DNA of 64,000 nucleotides from Saccharum officinarum (taxonomy: Eukaryota > Streptophyta > Magnoliopsida > Poales > Poaceae). Both the position numbers and the translations under genes were made by a program. Location of the stretch: the NCBI GenBank assembly GCA_020631735.1, contig CM036159.1:20127511-20191510 (forward strand). Direction: 5' to 3'. Below are positions 46,601 to 57,305 of the stretch, piece after piece. Under the pieces are notes generated by a model. The model did no database searches, had not been told where the DNA came from, and saw nothing but the letters and a program-made list of their open reading frames with translations. Positions within the stretch are counted from its first letter, which is position 1. Every line of letters begins with the position of its first letter.

Positions 46601-47906
46601 CTGTGGCCAGGTCACGGTCATCGTCGGGTTGTCGTCGTCGCCGGTCCATCAACGAGTCAACGTCCTATCCCACGCACTGTTGCACAATGACCCTACTTTG
46701 CATCCGTGTACTGCCGCTGTGCCAGTACTGGGGTAGTGTGGTGGGACAACACTCAACAGGGAGAGCTTTGAAGGCTTTGAAGGCCGATGAAGACCGTGCA
46801 AGTCTCTACATTCAACAATTGCAATTCCAGAAGACTAGAATCATACTTGGGATGAAACAACGTTACCGACAGGTCTGTGCCAATTAAAAGCATCTGAATG
46901 GCTACATGCATCTGAATGGGAATTGAGCTCTATTTACTTTTCTCGCCGAGAGTGCTGGGGACGGCAAAGGCGCTAGCGGGATGCAGCAGGACCCGGCATT
47001 AACTCAGCGTGGACGCAGGGGCGCAGCAAGCTGCCCAGCCCCAGCGCAACGCAAATAATGGCGCGCGCGGGCACCGTGCGACGAGACAAAGAAGGCAGGA
47101 CGTGGCCAGCGGGCAACACCATGTGCGTGACTTGGGAGCAACGTGCGGCGAATTTGGTCAAGCGGCCAATCAAGCAGGCATGCATCACTATGTTGCGTGC
47201 GTAAGCTTTCATTTTTCATTTTTTATATATTTTATCAAGACATATAAATCATTATCTACATTTAGAGATGTATTTCTAAACACTTCGAAGCTGCAAAACA
47301 GGGCAACAAGCATCACACAGAAGTGGATTAAAGAGGAAGATATAGAGGTGCCAAGCCATGCACTAGCTCAAGAACACAGGCTCGACGTGGAGACCGGTTG
47401 AGGAGGTAGGCAGGCAGCAGCAGGCAAGCAGTACATGTGCGAGTGTGCAACTTTCTTCCCTCTTTTTTTTAACTAAATATGTTTGTAATTATGTAATTAT
47501 AAATATGTCACTATTCCTTTGTCACTGATCTACGTACACACATATGCATATATATGTTTATGTATATATTTATCTATAGAGATTTACTCGGAGAGAAATA
47601 AGTTTGTACACTACCTTAATTAATATAGCAACATGCTTATCAAAATGAAATACATGAGTGTATATGTATCTTTCTATATATTTTCATTTGTTTATTACTA
47701 AATTAGCCAACTAGCAAAATATAGACACGTATAAATAACCCTCTCTAAGATATTAACTAGAGCAACACACCACAAAAGCGCGTCATATAAGATTCGGGAA
47801 TCATTTCACGTGCGTTTTAAATTTAACCTCCGAAAAACTTGTTTAGTTAATTTCTTTTAGACCTTAACCATGTGCTAAGTAAGCTAGTAACACCAGGAGT
47901 GTTACA
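43635..47906 (-). repeat. Solo LTR of 4.27 kb inserted in the copia gag
   Basis: It is flanked by a perfect 5-bp direct repeat CAAAG (43630-43634, 47907-47911). Read on the minus strand it begins TGTAACACTCCTGGTG and ends GCGGTTCTGCCACA, the same termini as the solo LTR at 24491-28880 in opposite orientation. Shared blocks include AAGCCCCGGTGCATAAC and the region around GGGTAAGTCTTGCGGAG. No internal region or second LTR is present. Short frames inside it are not genes. Confidence 0.88.
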
Positions 47907-47911
47907 CAAAG

Positions 47912-48291
47912 TGAGCTACTCATGAACACCGTAATGAATATGGATAGAAGTGGCATTGGTTACTTGGCAAATCAAGAGAAGGAGGCTAAAGCTCAACAAC
48001 AACAAAGCAAGTCAAAGCCCAAGCCAAAGAGATGTGTTGAGTGTGGATAAGAAGGTCATTTTTCTCATGAGTGCAAAACTCCACCACCACAACCCTTGCC
48101 CAAGCATGCTAGACCCTTTGCTTTCAATGCTCATTACATGCTTAGAAAAGATTCAAGTGGAAAGATGAAAGTCATGTTCTTAGGTCCCCCTAACAAGAAT
48201 AGGCCTAAGTTGACAAGTCACTAGTTGAGAAAGTCAAGGGTCTCTCTCAAGTTTGGGTCCCTAAACAAAAAGCTTGATCTCTTGTGCGTAG
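47912..48291 (+). pseudogene. Copia gag, 3' part after the solo LTR
   Basis: Gag resumes with VMNMDRSGIGYLANQEKEAK, followed by a second zinc knuckle (RCVECG, then EGHFSHECK) containing an in-frame TAA where an aromatic residue is usual. Lys/Pro-rich sequence then leads into protease. Joining across the solo LTR preserves continuity apart from one target-repeat copy. Confidence 0.75.
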
Positions 48292-48850
48292 GTGAACTAC
48301 AAGACCGGTGGATCTCATTGGGTTATTGATAGTGGTTGCACTCAACATATGACCGGTGATCCTCGTATGTTCACCTCACTTGAAGAGAATGTGGTATGTC
48401 AAGAGAAGATCACATTTGGGGACAATTCAAAGAGCAAAGTCAAGGGTATAGTCAAGATTGCAATATCAAATAATCACTCTCTCTCAAATGTGCTCTATGT
48501 TGCTTTATTGAGTTTCAACTTACTATCCGTTGGGCAACTTTGTGACCTTGGCTACCAATGCTTATTGACTCCTAATGAAGTGGTAGTTATAAAGATAGAT
48601 GACAAGCAAATGATTTTCAAAGGGTTTAGATACAACAATCTCTATCTTGTTGACTTTACCTCCGAAGATGCAAACTTGATGACATATTTATTCACCAAAA
48701 CTACACTTGGATGGCTTTGGCATAGGAGGCTTGCTCATGTTGAAATGAACACTCTCAACAAGCTATTGAAGAAAGAACTAGTAAGAGACTTAAAGGATGT
48801 CAAGTTTGAGAAGGACAAACCTTGTAGTGCATGTCAAGCTGGCAACACAA
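48292..48850 (+). pseudogene. Copia protease and GAG-pre-integrase region
   Basis: The frame has the aspartic protease site WVIDSGCTQHMTGD and then the zinc-binding start of integrase: WHRRLAHVEMNTLNKL with CSACQ downstream (HHCC). A one-base frameshift near 48845 separates it from the integrase core, which continues in the next frame. The protease would cut the polyprotein inside the particle. Confidence 0.85.
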
Positions 48851-50065
48851 GTTGCAAATACTCATCCAACCAAAGCTTACATGTCAACATCAAGAGTGTT
48901 AGAACGTCTACACATGGATTTGTTTGGTCCTACAACTTACAAGAGTTTGGGTGGAAATCTCTATTGTCTTGTGATTGTGGATGACTACTCAAGATACACT
49001 TGGACCTTCTTCCTTCATGACAAATTCGAAGTGACCAATTGCTTCAAGAAGTTTGTAAAGAGAGCTCAAAATGAATTTGAAGTCAAGATAAAGAAAATTA
49101 GAAGTGACAATGGCAAAGAATTTGACAACACAAACATTGAAGCTTATTGTGATGAGATCGGAATCAAGCATGAAGTTTCATCAACCTACACTCCTCAACA
49201 AAATTGTGTAGTTGAGAGAAAGAACCGGACTTTGATCACCCTTGCAAGAACAATGCTAGATGAGTACAATACACCAAAAAAATTGTGGGCCGAGGCAATC
49301 AACACCGCATGCTATGCTTTAAATCGCCTCTTCCTACAAAAGTTTCTTGGTAAGACTCTCTATGAGTTGCTAAATGGGAAGAAGCCGGACGTCTCATTCT
49401 TCTGGGTGTTTGGTTACAAATGCTACATCTACAAAATACGTCAACACCTAGGGAAGTTTCAAAGACGTCGTGATATTGGCTTTCTTATTGGTTACTCATC
49501 AAAGTCCAAAACATATAGAGTATTTAACCATGCCACCGGTTTGGTTGAAGAAACATATGATGTGAAATTTGATGAATCTAACAGCTCCCAAGGAGCAATT
49601 GAGAATTGTGATGATGTAGGTGATGAACCATTGAGGGAGGCAATAAATAATATGCCAGTGGGAGACATCAAGCCCAAGGATGATGAAGACGATGTACAAA
49701 TTGTCAATCCACCATCTTCATCACATGTGCCTCAAGATAATGATAAGAATGAGAGAGTTGAAAATAAAGACACTCATGTCTCTCATGAACAAGCCGAGGC
49801 ACAAGCTCAAGATGTTGATGCTCCCCAACCATCTCCTCAAGTGGTTGATAGAAGAAACTCACCTCTACTTCAAGCACATCCACAAGATCTCATCATAGGA
49901 AGTCCTACAAAGGGTGTAATGACTCGATCTCAAAAGCTTGCTTTATTTATTGAACATCACTCTTTTGACTCTTATCTTGAACCTAAGAATGTAGAAGAAG
50001 CTCTTCGAGATCCGGATTGGGTGAATGCTATGCACGAAGAATTGAACAACTTCACCCGCAATTAA
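48850..50065 (+). pseudogene. Copia integrase core
   Basis: The DD35E residues are visible: Asp in LHMDLFGPT, Asp in RSDNGKEFDN and Glu in VVERKNRTL. The C-terminal GKKPDVSFFWVFG block (GKxPxxxxxxxFG type) follows. The frame ends at a TAA (50063-50065) after NNFTRN, in phase with the reverse transcriptase frame, so one nonsense mutation separates them. Integrase would insert the cDNA in nuclear DNA. Confidence 0.88.
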
Positions 50066-51517
50066 GTTTGGACACTTAAAGAGCATCCAAAAGGTGCAAG
50101 AGTCATTGGAACCAAGTGGGTGTTCCGCAACAAGCAAGATGACCAAGGCGTAGTAGTGAGGAACAAGGTAAGACTAGTTGCAAAGGGGTTCTCTCAAGTT
50201 GAAGGTCTTGATTTTAGAGAGACCTTTGCACCCGTTGTAAGACTTGAAGCCATTCGTATCCTACTTGCATATGCATCACATCATGAAATGAAACTATATC
50301 AAATGGATGTGAAAAGTGCATTTTTAAATGGCTTCATAAATAAACTAGTCTATGTTGAACAACCTCCCGAGTTTGAAGACCTTAGATATCCTAATCATGT
50401 TTATAGGTTGTCCAAGGCGCTATATGGGCTCAAGCAAGCCCCTAGAGCGTGGTATGAGCGCCTCTGGGACTTCCTCATTGAGAAGGGCTTCACTATTGGG
50501 AAGGTCGACACCACACTATTCACCAAGAAGCTTAATGGGGAGATCTTCATTTGTCAAGTCTATGTTGATGATATCATCTTTGGATCAACAAATGAAGATT
50601 ATTGCAAGGAATTTAGTGAATTGATGTTGAAGGAGTTCGAGATGTCAATGATTGGTGAGCTAACATTCTTCCTTGGTTTTCAAGTCAAGCAAATGAGAGA
50701 AGGGATTTTTATCTCTCAAGAAAAGTATACCAAGGATCTTCTCAAAAGATTCAAGACGGAAGAGTGTAAGCCAATCAAGACCCTAATGCCATCTAATGGA
50801 CATCTCGACCTAGATGAGGGAGGTAAACCAATTGATCAAACTCTCTACCATTCTATGATTGGTAGCATATTGTACCTTACCGCATCTAGGCCCAATATCA
50901 TGTTTAGTGTGTGCATGTGTGCTCGCTTTCAAGTGTGCCCTAAAGAACCTCACCTAAGTGCCGTAAAAAGAATCTTAAGATATCTTAAGCACACCCCAAG
51001 CATTGGCCTTTGGTACCCCAAAGGAGCTAGATTCCAACTAGTTGGCTATTTTAATTCGGATTATGCCGGTTGCAAAATTGATAGAAAAAGCACATTCGGA
51101 CGGTGTCATTTGCTTGGAAGGTCTTTAGTATCTTGGTCATCTAAAAAGCAAAATAGTGTGGCTTTGTCCACCGCTGAGGCGGAATACATTGCTGCGGGGG
51201 CTTGTTGTGCACAAATCTTATACATGAAACAAACCATTCTAGACTATGGAGTTGTTCTTGATAAGGTGCCACTTTTATGTGACAATGAAAGTGCCGTTAA
51301 AATTGCTAATAATCCGGTACAACACTCACGCACCAAGCACATTGATATCCGCCACCACTTTCTAAGAGATCATGTTGCTAAAAATAATATATCACTAGAA
51401 GGTGTAAGAAGTGAAAATCAATTAGCGGATATCTTCACTAAACCTTTGGATGAGGCTACCTTTTGTAGGTTGAGAAGTGAACTAAATGTACTTGATTCTA
51501 GTAACTTTAAAAAATGA
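50066..51517 (+). pseudogene. Copia reverse transcriptase and RNase H
   Basis: The frame is open for 465 codons from the ATG at 50120. RT motifs: KARLVAKG-like block (RLVAKGFSQVEG), QMDVKSAFLNG, LYGLKQAPRAWYE and the catalytic YVDDIIFGS. RNase H motifs: SWSSKKQNSVALSTAEAEYI, LLCDNESAVKI and TKHIDIRHHFLRD. This part is well preserved; only the upstream stop at 50063 and the frameshift near 48845 disconnect it. The natural stop is at 51515-51517. Confidence 0.9.
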
Positions 51518-53140
51518 GCTTGTGTTGTCCCTTGCATTGCATTGTATCATATGTCATATTTAAATTTCTGCAATGCATCTAGAACTTGTCTAACACGGTT
51601 ACGATAACCCTCATTTGGAGGAGTGAAGAAGCCTAACCATGGATCAAACTTGACAAGCAACCTAGTCTTCCTTTCTCGCTTTGCATTGCATATGCATGGT
51701 TGTTGCTTTGTCGTTTCTTTTCAGTTTTGCTTTGAGCAACCTCTGTGTTCGTCCATAAATAGAGAGAGCATTTGACGCTCCCAAGGGTTTACAAACTCTA
51801 TTGCATGGCCATACGTTGCTCCTCGGGTGTTTATTGCTTATTTTCTTAAAAATAATACTAGCCTAAGGCAAAATATTTTGAAAAACTCTAGGGTTTGAGA
51901 GAGGACCCTCATATTAGGTTCCAATTGGTGTTTATTTGAGTCTTGTTGAATTGGAACTTGATTGGGAGAAGTCGCGTCGAAGATCGGATTGATGAAAGGT
52001 GCTTTACTGTGACCGGACGCTGGACCGGACGCGATGCTGCTTCATCACTACGTCCGGTCCCGGTGACCACCAGCGTGTCCAGTCATCCCGAATACCATCT
52101 CAAGGATCTATGACCGGACGCTGCACCGGACGCGACGTTGTGACCACCGCATCCGGTCCCGGCCACCACCACCGTGTCCGGTCATGCGTGTTGGGTTCCC
52201 AGGTAAACTCTGACCGGACTCTATCAGCATCCAATCATCCCTAACCGGACGCGTCCGATTGCGCCAGGAGCTTACTGGACTCTGACCGGACGCTGCTCCA
52301 TCGCATCCGGTCAATCGACCACCGTGTCCGGTCATCGCGTGAAAAGCGGATCTAAGTCTTTTAACCGTACTTTCATCGTCATTTTCAATCCGACCGAACC
52401 CGACCCTAGCCGCCTCCTCGCCGAGGTCTCCAGCGCCGCCGCGCCTTCTCCACCACCGCAGCAGCGCCGCGCGCCGTTCTTTCACGCAGCCGCGCCACCG
52501 CTGCTCTCCCGCGCTGCCAGCTCCTCAGCCGTGCGTGCCGCATCTCCTCCTCACACCCATTCTTTGGCTCCGGCAGCCGCTCAACCGAGCCTCGCCACCG
52601 AGTTTGCCTCCGACCGTCGCACCCTACGACCTAACCCTAATGGTCGCAACGTCTTCAATTTTCTCTGGCCATTCTCCGGCAAAGGACTTTCGCACGAGTT
52701 CGACTCCGCAAGGTGATTTCATTGCCTTGATCCTTTCAATTAGGGTTTGCCGTGGATTCCCGGTGAATTTCTAATGCATCCTTTGATCTTATCGGTACTC
52801 CAGTGCTTGTCCGTCGTTTTCGGGGAACCCTAGCGCGTCAAGGTCACTTTCTTTTCATCGGAGTGTCGCTCATCCGAGGTAGCTATCGTGATCTATTATT
52901 TTTTTATCTCGTATGCTTGCTTCCATAAGGACCTTGCTCGTCTGTTAGTTAAAATATAATGCTTAATAGTAGTTCTATCTATTCCATCTTTACAGAGGGT
53001 CTTGTCGGTGCTCTGTGTGTCAGGTGATCAGCTGTGAATCCGAGGCCAAGAATGCGGATACGGATTGAGGCCAAGCCTCATGAGTGTCAGTACACCATCT
53101 TTCCTTTCAGGATTTTCTCAGTTACAGAGTTCTGTCAGTA
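51518..53140 (+). other. Non-coding stretch after copia pol, with a second palindrome-motif cluster
   Basis: Between pol and the extra ORF lie about 1.6 kb. At 51999-52345 GACCGGACGC, GTCCGGTC and CATCCGGTC words are clustered again. The next 400 bp (52380-52720) are GC-rich with an open frame lacking domains. The rest is AT-rich leader-like DNA. Confidence 0.6.
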
Positions 53141-55308
53141 TGGTTCGCTGCAAGAATGTTGGTGGTGGACCGAGTGACGGGGACAAAAGTCCTCCCAGGG
53201 TGACAGAGGTAGCCCGTGGCAAACGCAAGAAGTTAGCCGTCAAGAAGAGAAAGAGGACACCCACTGAGGCAGAGATTGCACAGGCCGTCGCTGATGCTGC
53301 AGAGCGTGCAGAGAGAGTGGCAGAGGCAGTGGGATTCACATTGGCGAGCGTCGCTTTCATCTTGATGTTTGACAGCTCGGTACTAAGGCCACAGAGGGCA
53401 CAGAGGGTTCTCACCTCAGCGGGATCCCCGAGCCTCAGAGGGCTTCTACACACCTCTGCATGAGGATTTCTACAGAGCCTACATCGACAGCGGGATTGCT
53501 TTCAAACCTTAGAGAGTCTGTCGACTTGAGGCTTTAGTTGGGGTGGTTGGTGAGCAGCTCCATCCACACTTGTCCTTTCTACCTGGTCTGTCAGACTTTC
53601 TAGGACGAACTGGAGCTTACTGCGGGACTTGGGTCAAAGAGTTCTACTTCTCACTTTAGATTGACCCTGCTCATCAGTTCATACACTTTGCATTCCGAGG
53701 CTGTGACCGCAGACTGTACAGCACCAGGGTACGGGAGATTCTCAGACTCTCTTCTTCAGAGACGAAGATACACCAGCTGTGCTTTGGACAGATTTCACCA
53801 CCGAGACATCCTCACGGAGGTACAGTACCACCCATAGATTTGATCAGACCCTGCTTCCGTGAGTCGTTTGGCGAGGGGTCCAGACGTACACCTGCTAGCT
53901 TGACACCCCTCGCCAGAGTGCTAGATGCTATTGTGAGGCGAACTCTTCTACCGAGGCTAGGATACAGAGAGGGCCTGACACGGATACAACTCTGGGTTAT
54001 TCATCACCTCATCTCATAGACACCGTTTGATATTTGGGATCTAATGCTATGTGAGATGGAGGACACGTTAGTAGAGGGCTTCAAGGGTCACCGGCAGCTA
54101 CCTTATGCTTATTGGATCTGCTTTATTATTCGATCTGCATGTGACCTGCCTGCAGAGATTAGAGCCGAGATATCTGATACCACTACTGCATTTCCAGAGT
54201 ATGATATTCGACAGTCGTGGGCTTTAGTGACTAGAGAGTAGGCACCTAGGACAGGACAGCGTTAAAGGCCAGAGGTTCCAGAGACAGCAGCTGAGCAGGA
54301 CGAGACCGTTGAGGGTCTTGCTGAGGCCGAGCTTGTAGATCTTGATACTCAGCCAGCTGACCCAGTTGAGGATGTTGCCACTGACAGCACTGATGAGGAT
54401 TACCAGCCCATCCCCTAGTACCGCTCTCCTCGATCTCACGACCATGAGGCCGGTGGTTCAGGATCAGCCTCCCGCTCAGACCCAGCCATGGTGGCTATAC
54501 TTGAGAGGCTGACCTAGGCCCAGGAGAGACAGGAGGTTCAGATGCAGCGATAGGCTCAGGACACAGCTACTGTATTTGCTCAGATTCAGGCTCGTCAGGA
54601 CGAGTTCCAGAGGCAGCAGCTGGAGTTTCAGAGGCAGCAGTTTGAGAAGCAGAGGCAGCAGGCAGCCACCCAGCAGCAGTATCTTGAGCTCCTGTGACAC
54701 CTCGTCACTGTTGGGGTTCCTCCACCACCATCTGTCCTTGCTCCAGCACTACAGTCAGTGGACTTCAGAGTTAGGGACAGCCGAGCTCTCAGTTTACCTC
54801 TCCCCAGCAGCAGGTTCCTCAGACCTTTTAGTCCCCGAGCTACACTCCTATTCAGACAGGGTTCACTCCACCAGCTCAGCCGAGACCTCACCTTCTCTCA
54901 GACACTCCTTTCACTGACTTGAGTGTCTCCTACAGCGAGCTAACTGATCAGCCGACACCCTCGCACACCACTGTTGTGACCTCTTCAGGGATGTCAGCTT
55001 CTGAGATTGTGGATCTTCTAGTGTTAGGGGCCAGGACTACAGAGACTATGCCGTCATCAGTTGCCTCGACAGATCCTCCCACTCTTGGTGTTCTTTAGGC
55101 TTAGGTGATAGAGACTGTTCCTATTATTGCTACTTCATCTTCAGCTCCTGCACCTGCTCTACAGACCCAGACCGCTTCACTGTCACGTCTATCTATAGAG
55201 GGTCAGCCTGACAGTTCAGAGTCTGAGGAGGATACTTCATAGTTTGTGATCACTCCGCGCTCCTCGGCACTCGACACGACTGCTTCTGTTCCCCCGTCGG
55301 ATCCTTAG
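53141..55308 (+). pseudogene. Extra ORF downstream of copia pol (decayed)
   Basis: An ATG at 53141 opens a basic N-terminus (MVRCKNVGGGPSDGDKSPPR). From about 53465 to 54830 one frame (phase of 53510) encodes continuous protein-like sequence: a globular-looking part, then acidic stretches, then a Gln-rich coiled-coil-like stretch near 54580-54690. It is interrupted by nine in-frame stops, seven of them TAG. After a frameshift around 54850 the frame continues Ser/Thr/Pro-rich to about 55308, with further TAG stops at 55098 and 55104. SIRE-lineage elements often carry an additional ORF in this env-like position. I see no signal peptide or membrane segment that would justify calling it an envelope gene. 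Confidence 0.65.
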
Positions 55309-55711
55309 TTTTGTTTTTGGCATTTGATGCCAAAGGGGGAGAGAGAGTAGATTCAGGGGGAGTGTTGAAAGAGGGTTTCGTTTTCTTTGTGTGCTACTTT
55401 CATGCATCATGTTTAATTTCTCGCCCTGCATTTTTGTGACAAGTGTGCTTGTGAGACTTTATTATATATCATGTCACTTAATTGGTTTTAGCTCATAAGG
55501 TTGTGCTTCCGTGCCTTACTCCAATTTCATATGAGCTATGTTTTATGTGTACTAACTCTTCATGTCTTATCTTGTGAGTACACTCAGTTGGCTTGGAACA
55601 CATAAGCAATTCCTAACCCCTTGTGCTTATAGCTTTTTGCTTATGTGAACCAAGGATGTTCGAAAACCTCAACTCTTAAATCTTCTGAATCTTAGTGTTG
55701 TCATCAATCAC

Positions 55712-55726
55712 CAAAAAGGGGGAGAT
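55712..55726 (+). other. Polypurine tract of the copia element
   Basis: CAAAAAGGGGGAGAT directly precedes the right LTR start TGAAAGCATC. Confidence 0.85.
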
Positions 55727-57305
55727 TGAAAGCATCTAGGCCCCAGGAGTTGGTTTCGACAATTGATGACAACGCATTATTACCATGACAAACATGTGTT
55801 TTTCAGAAACTTTTGATAAGTTAGGTCATGGGGCTGATAATTGCTTTGGGCACTATGGTATTCATGCCCCTTGATGGAAATCATTTCGGTTTTCAAAGGA
55901 TCAACGACAAGATTAAGGACGATTAGTTTTGTATGTCAAGGCATTGAGTTACACCCGGAATAGTCGTTAGGATCTTCGTTTTTTTCCTTTGGTCGTACTA
56001 TAAAGGGGGGCATGAGCGAGTAGCTTGACCTAGATGAGTCTTTTGTTTAGGTGTGGTGCACACTTGTCTAACTTAGCACTAGGTAGCTCAGGAAAAGCAC
56101 AAAGTTCAGTTGGAAGCAACTTGGTTCAAGTTGCGTCGCATTTCGAAGTCGTTTGAGCTGTTTACCCTTGATCGGACGCGGTCTCTGTCACGACCGGACG
56201 CGTCCGGTCAGTACTAACAGTCACTGCTTTTTCAACTTGGTTGACTGGACGCGGTCCCTACGAGGACCGGACGCGTTGATCAGTTTGACACGTGTTTCAG
56301 AGGGTAAAAGTCTAATCGGACGCGACTGGAAAATGATCGGACGCGTCTGGTCACGTTCTAGTAAGGTACTTAGCTGACCTGACGTGTCCAGTCATTACTG
56401 ATCGGACACGGTCGAGCGTCAGGTTAAAGTACAGTAAGGTTCTTGCACGATCGGACGCGTCCGGTCACTCTTGATCGGTGCGTCTGGTCACTCAGCGGTG
56501 TCGTTCCAGTTTTCGACCGTTACGTTCGACCGGCGCGTCCGGTCAGTGCGTGTTTTGCTGATTTAGGAGGTAACGATTGGATTTGTCTGTGGGGTGTATA
56601 AATACATCCCCTCCACCTCTTTTAGAGGTCTCTTGCTCATTTGTTCAGCTGAGAAACACCTTTCAAGTGTAAGGGAGTGCAAGAGCCCTAGTGAGGGTTG
56701 TGATTTGAGAATCAAAGTTTGAGATCCCTCATTAGTCACTAGAGAGTAGCAAGTGTGCATCCATCTTCTCATTAGGCTTGTTATGGTCAAGTGAGAGTTC
56801 TAGCTTGTTACTCTTGGTGATCGCCATCACCTAGACGGTTTGGTGGTGATTGAGAGTTTGGTGATCATCCGGCGAGCTTGTGGATGACCCAACTCATCTT
56901 GTGAGTGGTTTTGGGCGATTCACCACGACGGAGTGTCAAAGAATCAGCCCGTAGAGAGCACTTGATTCTTGCGCGGATCAAGGGGGAGCTACACCCTTAC
57001 GTGGGTGCTCCAACGAGGACTAGTGCGGAGTGGCGACTCTTCGATACCTCGGGAAAACATCGTCGTGTTCCTAACCCTTACTTTCAAGCATTTACTTTTG
57101 TGTATTACTTTTATTGTTTGTTTACTTTCCTAATATTGCCATGCTAGACTAGGATTGGAACTTAGGGTGCAAAACTTTTACCGGTAGAATCACAAGGAAC
57201 ACTAGTAGGCACTAGGGGTGAAGTTTAGCTTGTAGGATTTAATTCTTGCAATTAATTTTTAGAAAAGCCCAATTCACCCCCCTCTTGGGCATCTTGATCC
57301 TTTCA
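55727..57305 (+). repeat. Right LTR of the copia element
   Basis: It aligns end to end with the left LTR. In the 380-bp palindrome array I counted about 20 mismatches, all transitions. The TATA box is at 56597-56604. Confidence 0.95.

Larger units (their letters stand above)
40032..57305 (+). mobile_element. Full-length SIRE/Maximus-type copia LTR retrotransposon (17.3 kb)
   Basis: Paired LTRs (40032-41615, 55727-57305) start TGAAAGCATC and end CCTTTCA, and the whole element is flanked by a perfect 5-bp direct repeat AACTA (40027-40031, 57306-57310). Inside, in order, are a primer binding site (TGGTATCGGAGCC), gag, protease, integrase, reverse transcriptase, RNase H, a long stretch with an extra degenerate ORF, and the polypurine tract. 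The integrase-before-RT order defines Ty1/copia. A 4.27-kb solo LTR of another element interrupts gag. Several frameshifts and stops make it non-autonomous today. Confidence 0.95.

Noticed and set aside
46127..47401. Several 60-130 codon frames inside the second solo LTR
   Set aside because: They overlap on both strands, carry no domain and lie within an LTR bounded by a perfect target duplication.
53141..55308. Envelope gene of the copia element
   Set aside because: Only the position is env-like; no signal peptide, membrane segment or cleavage-type motif is visible, so it is described as an ORF of unknown function.
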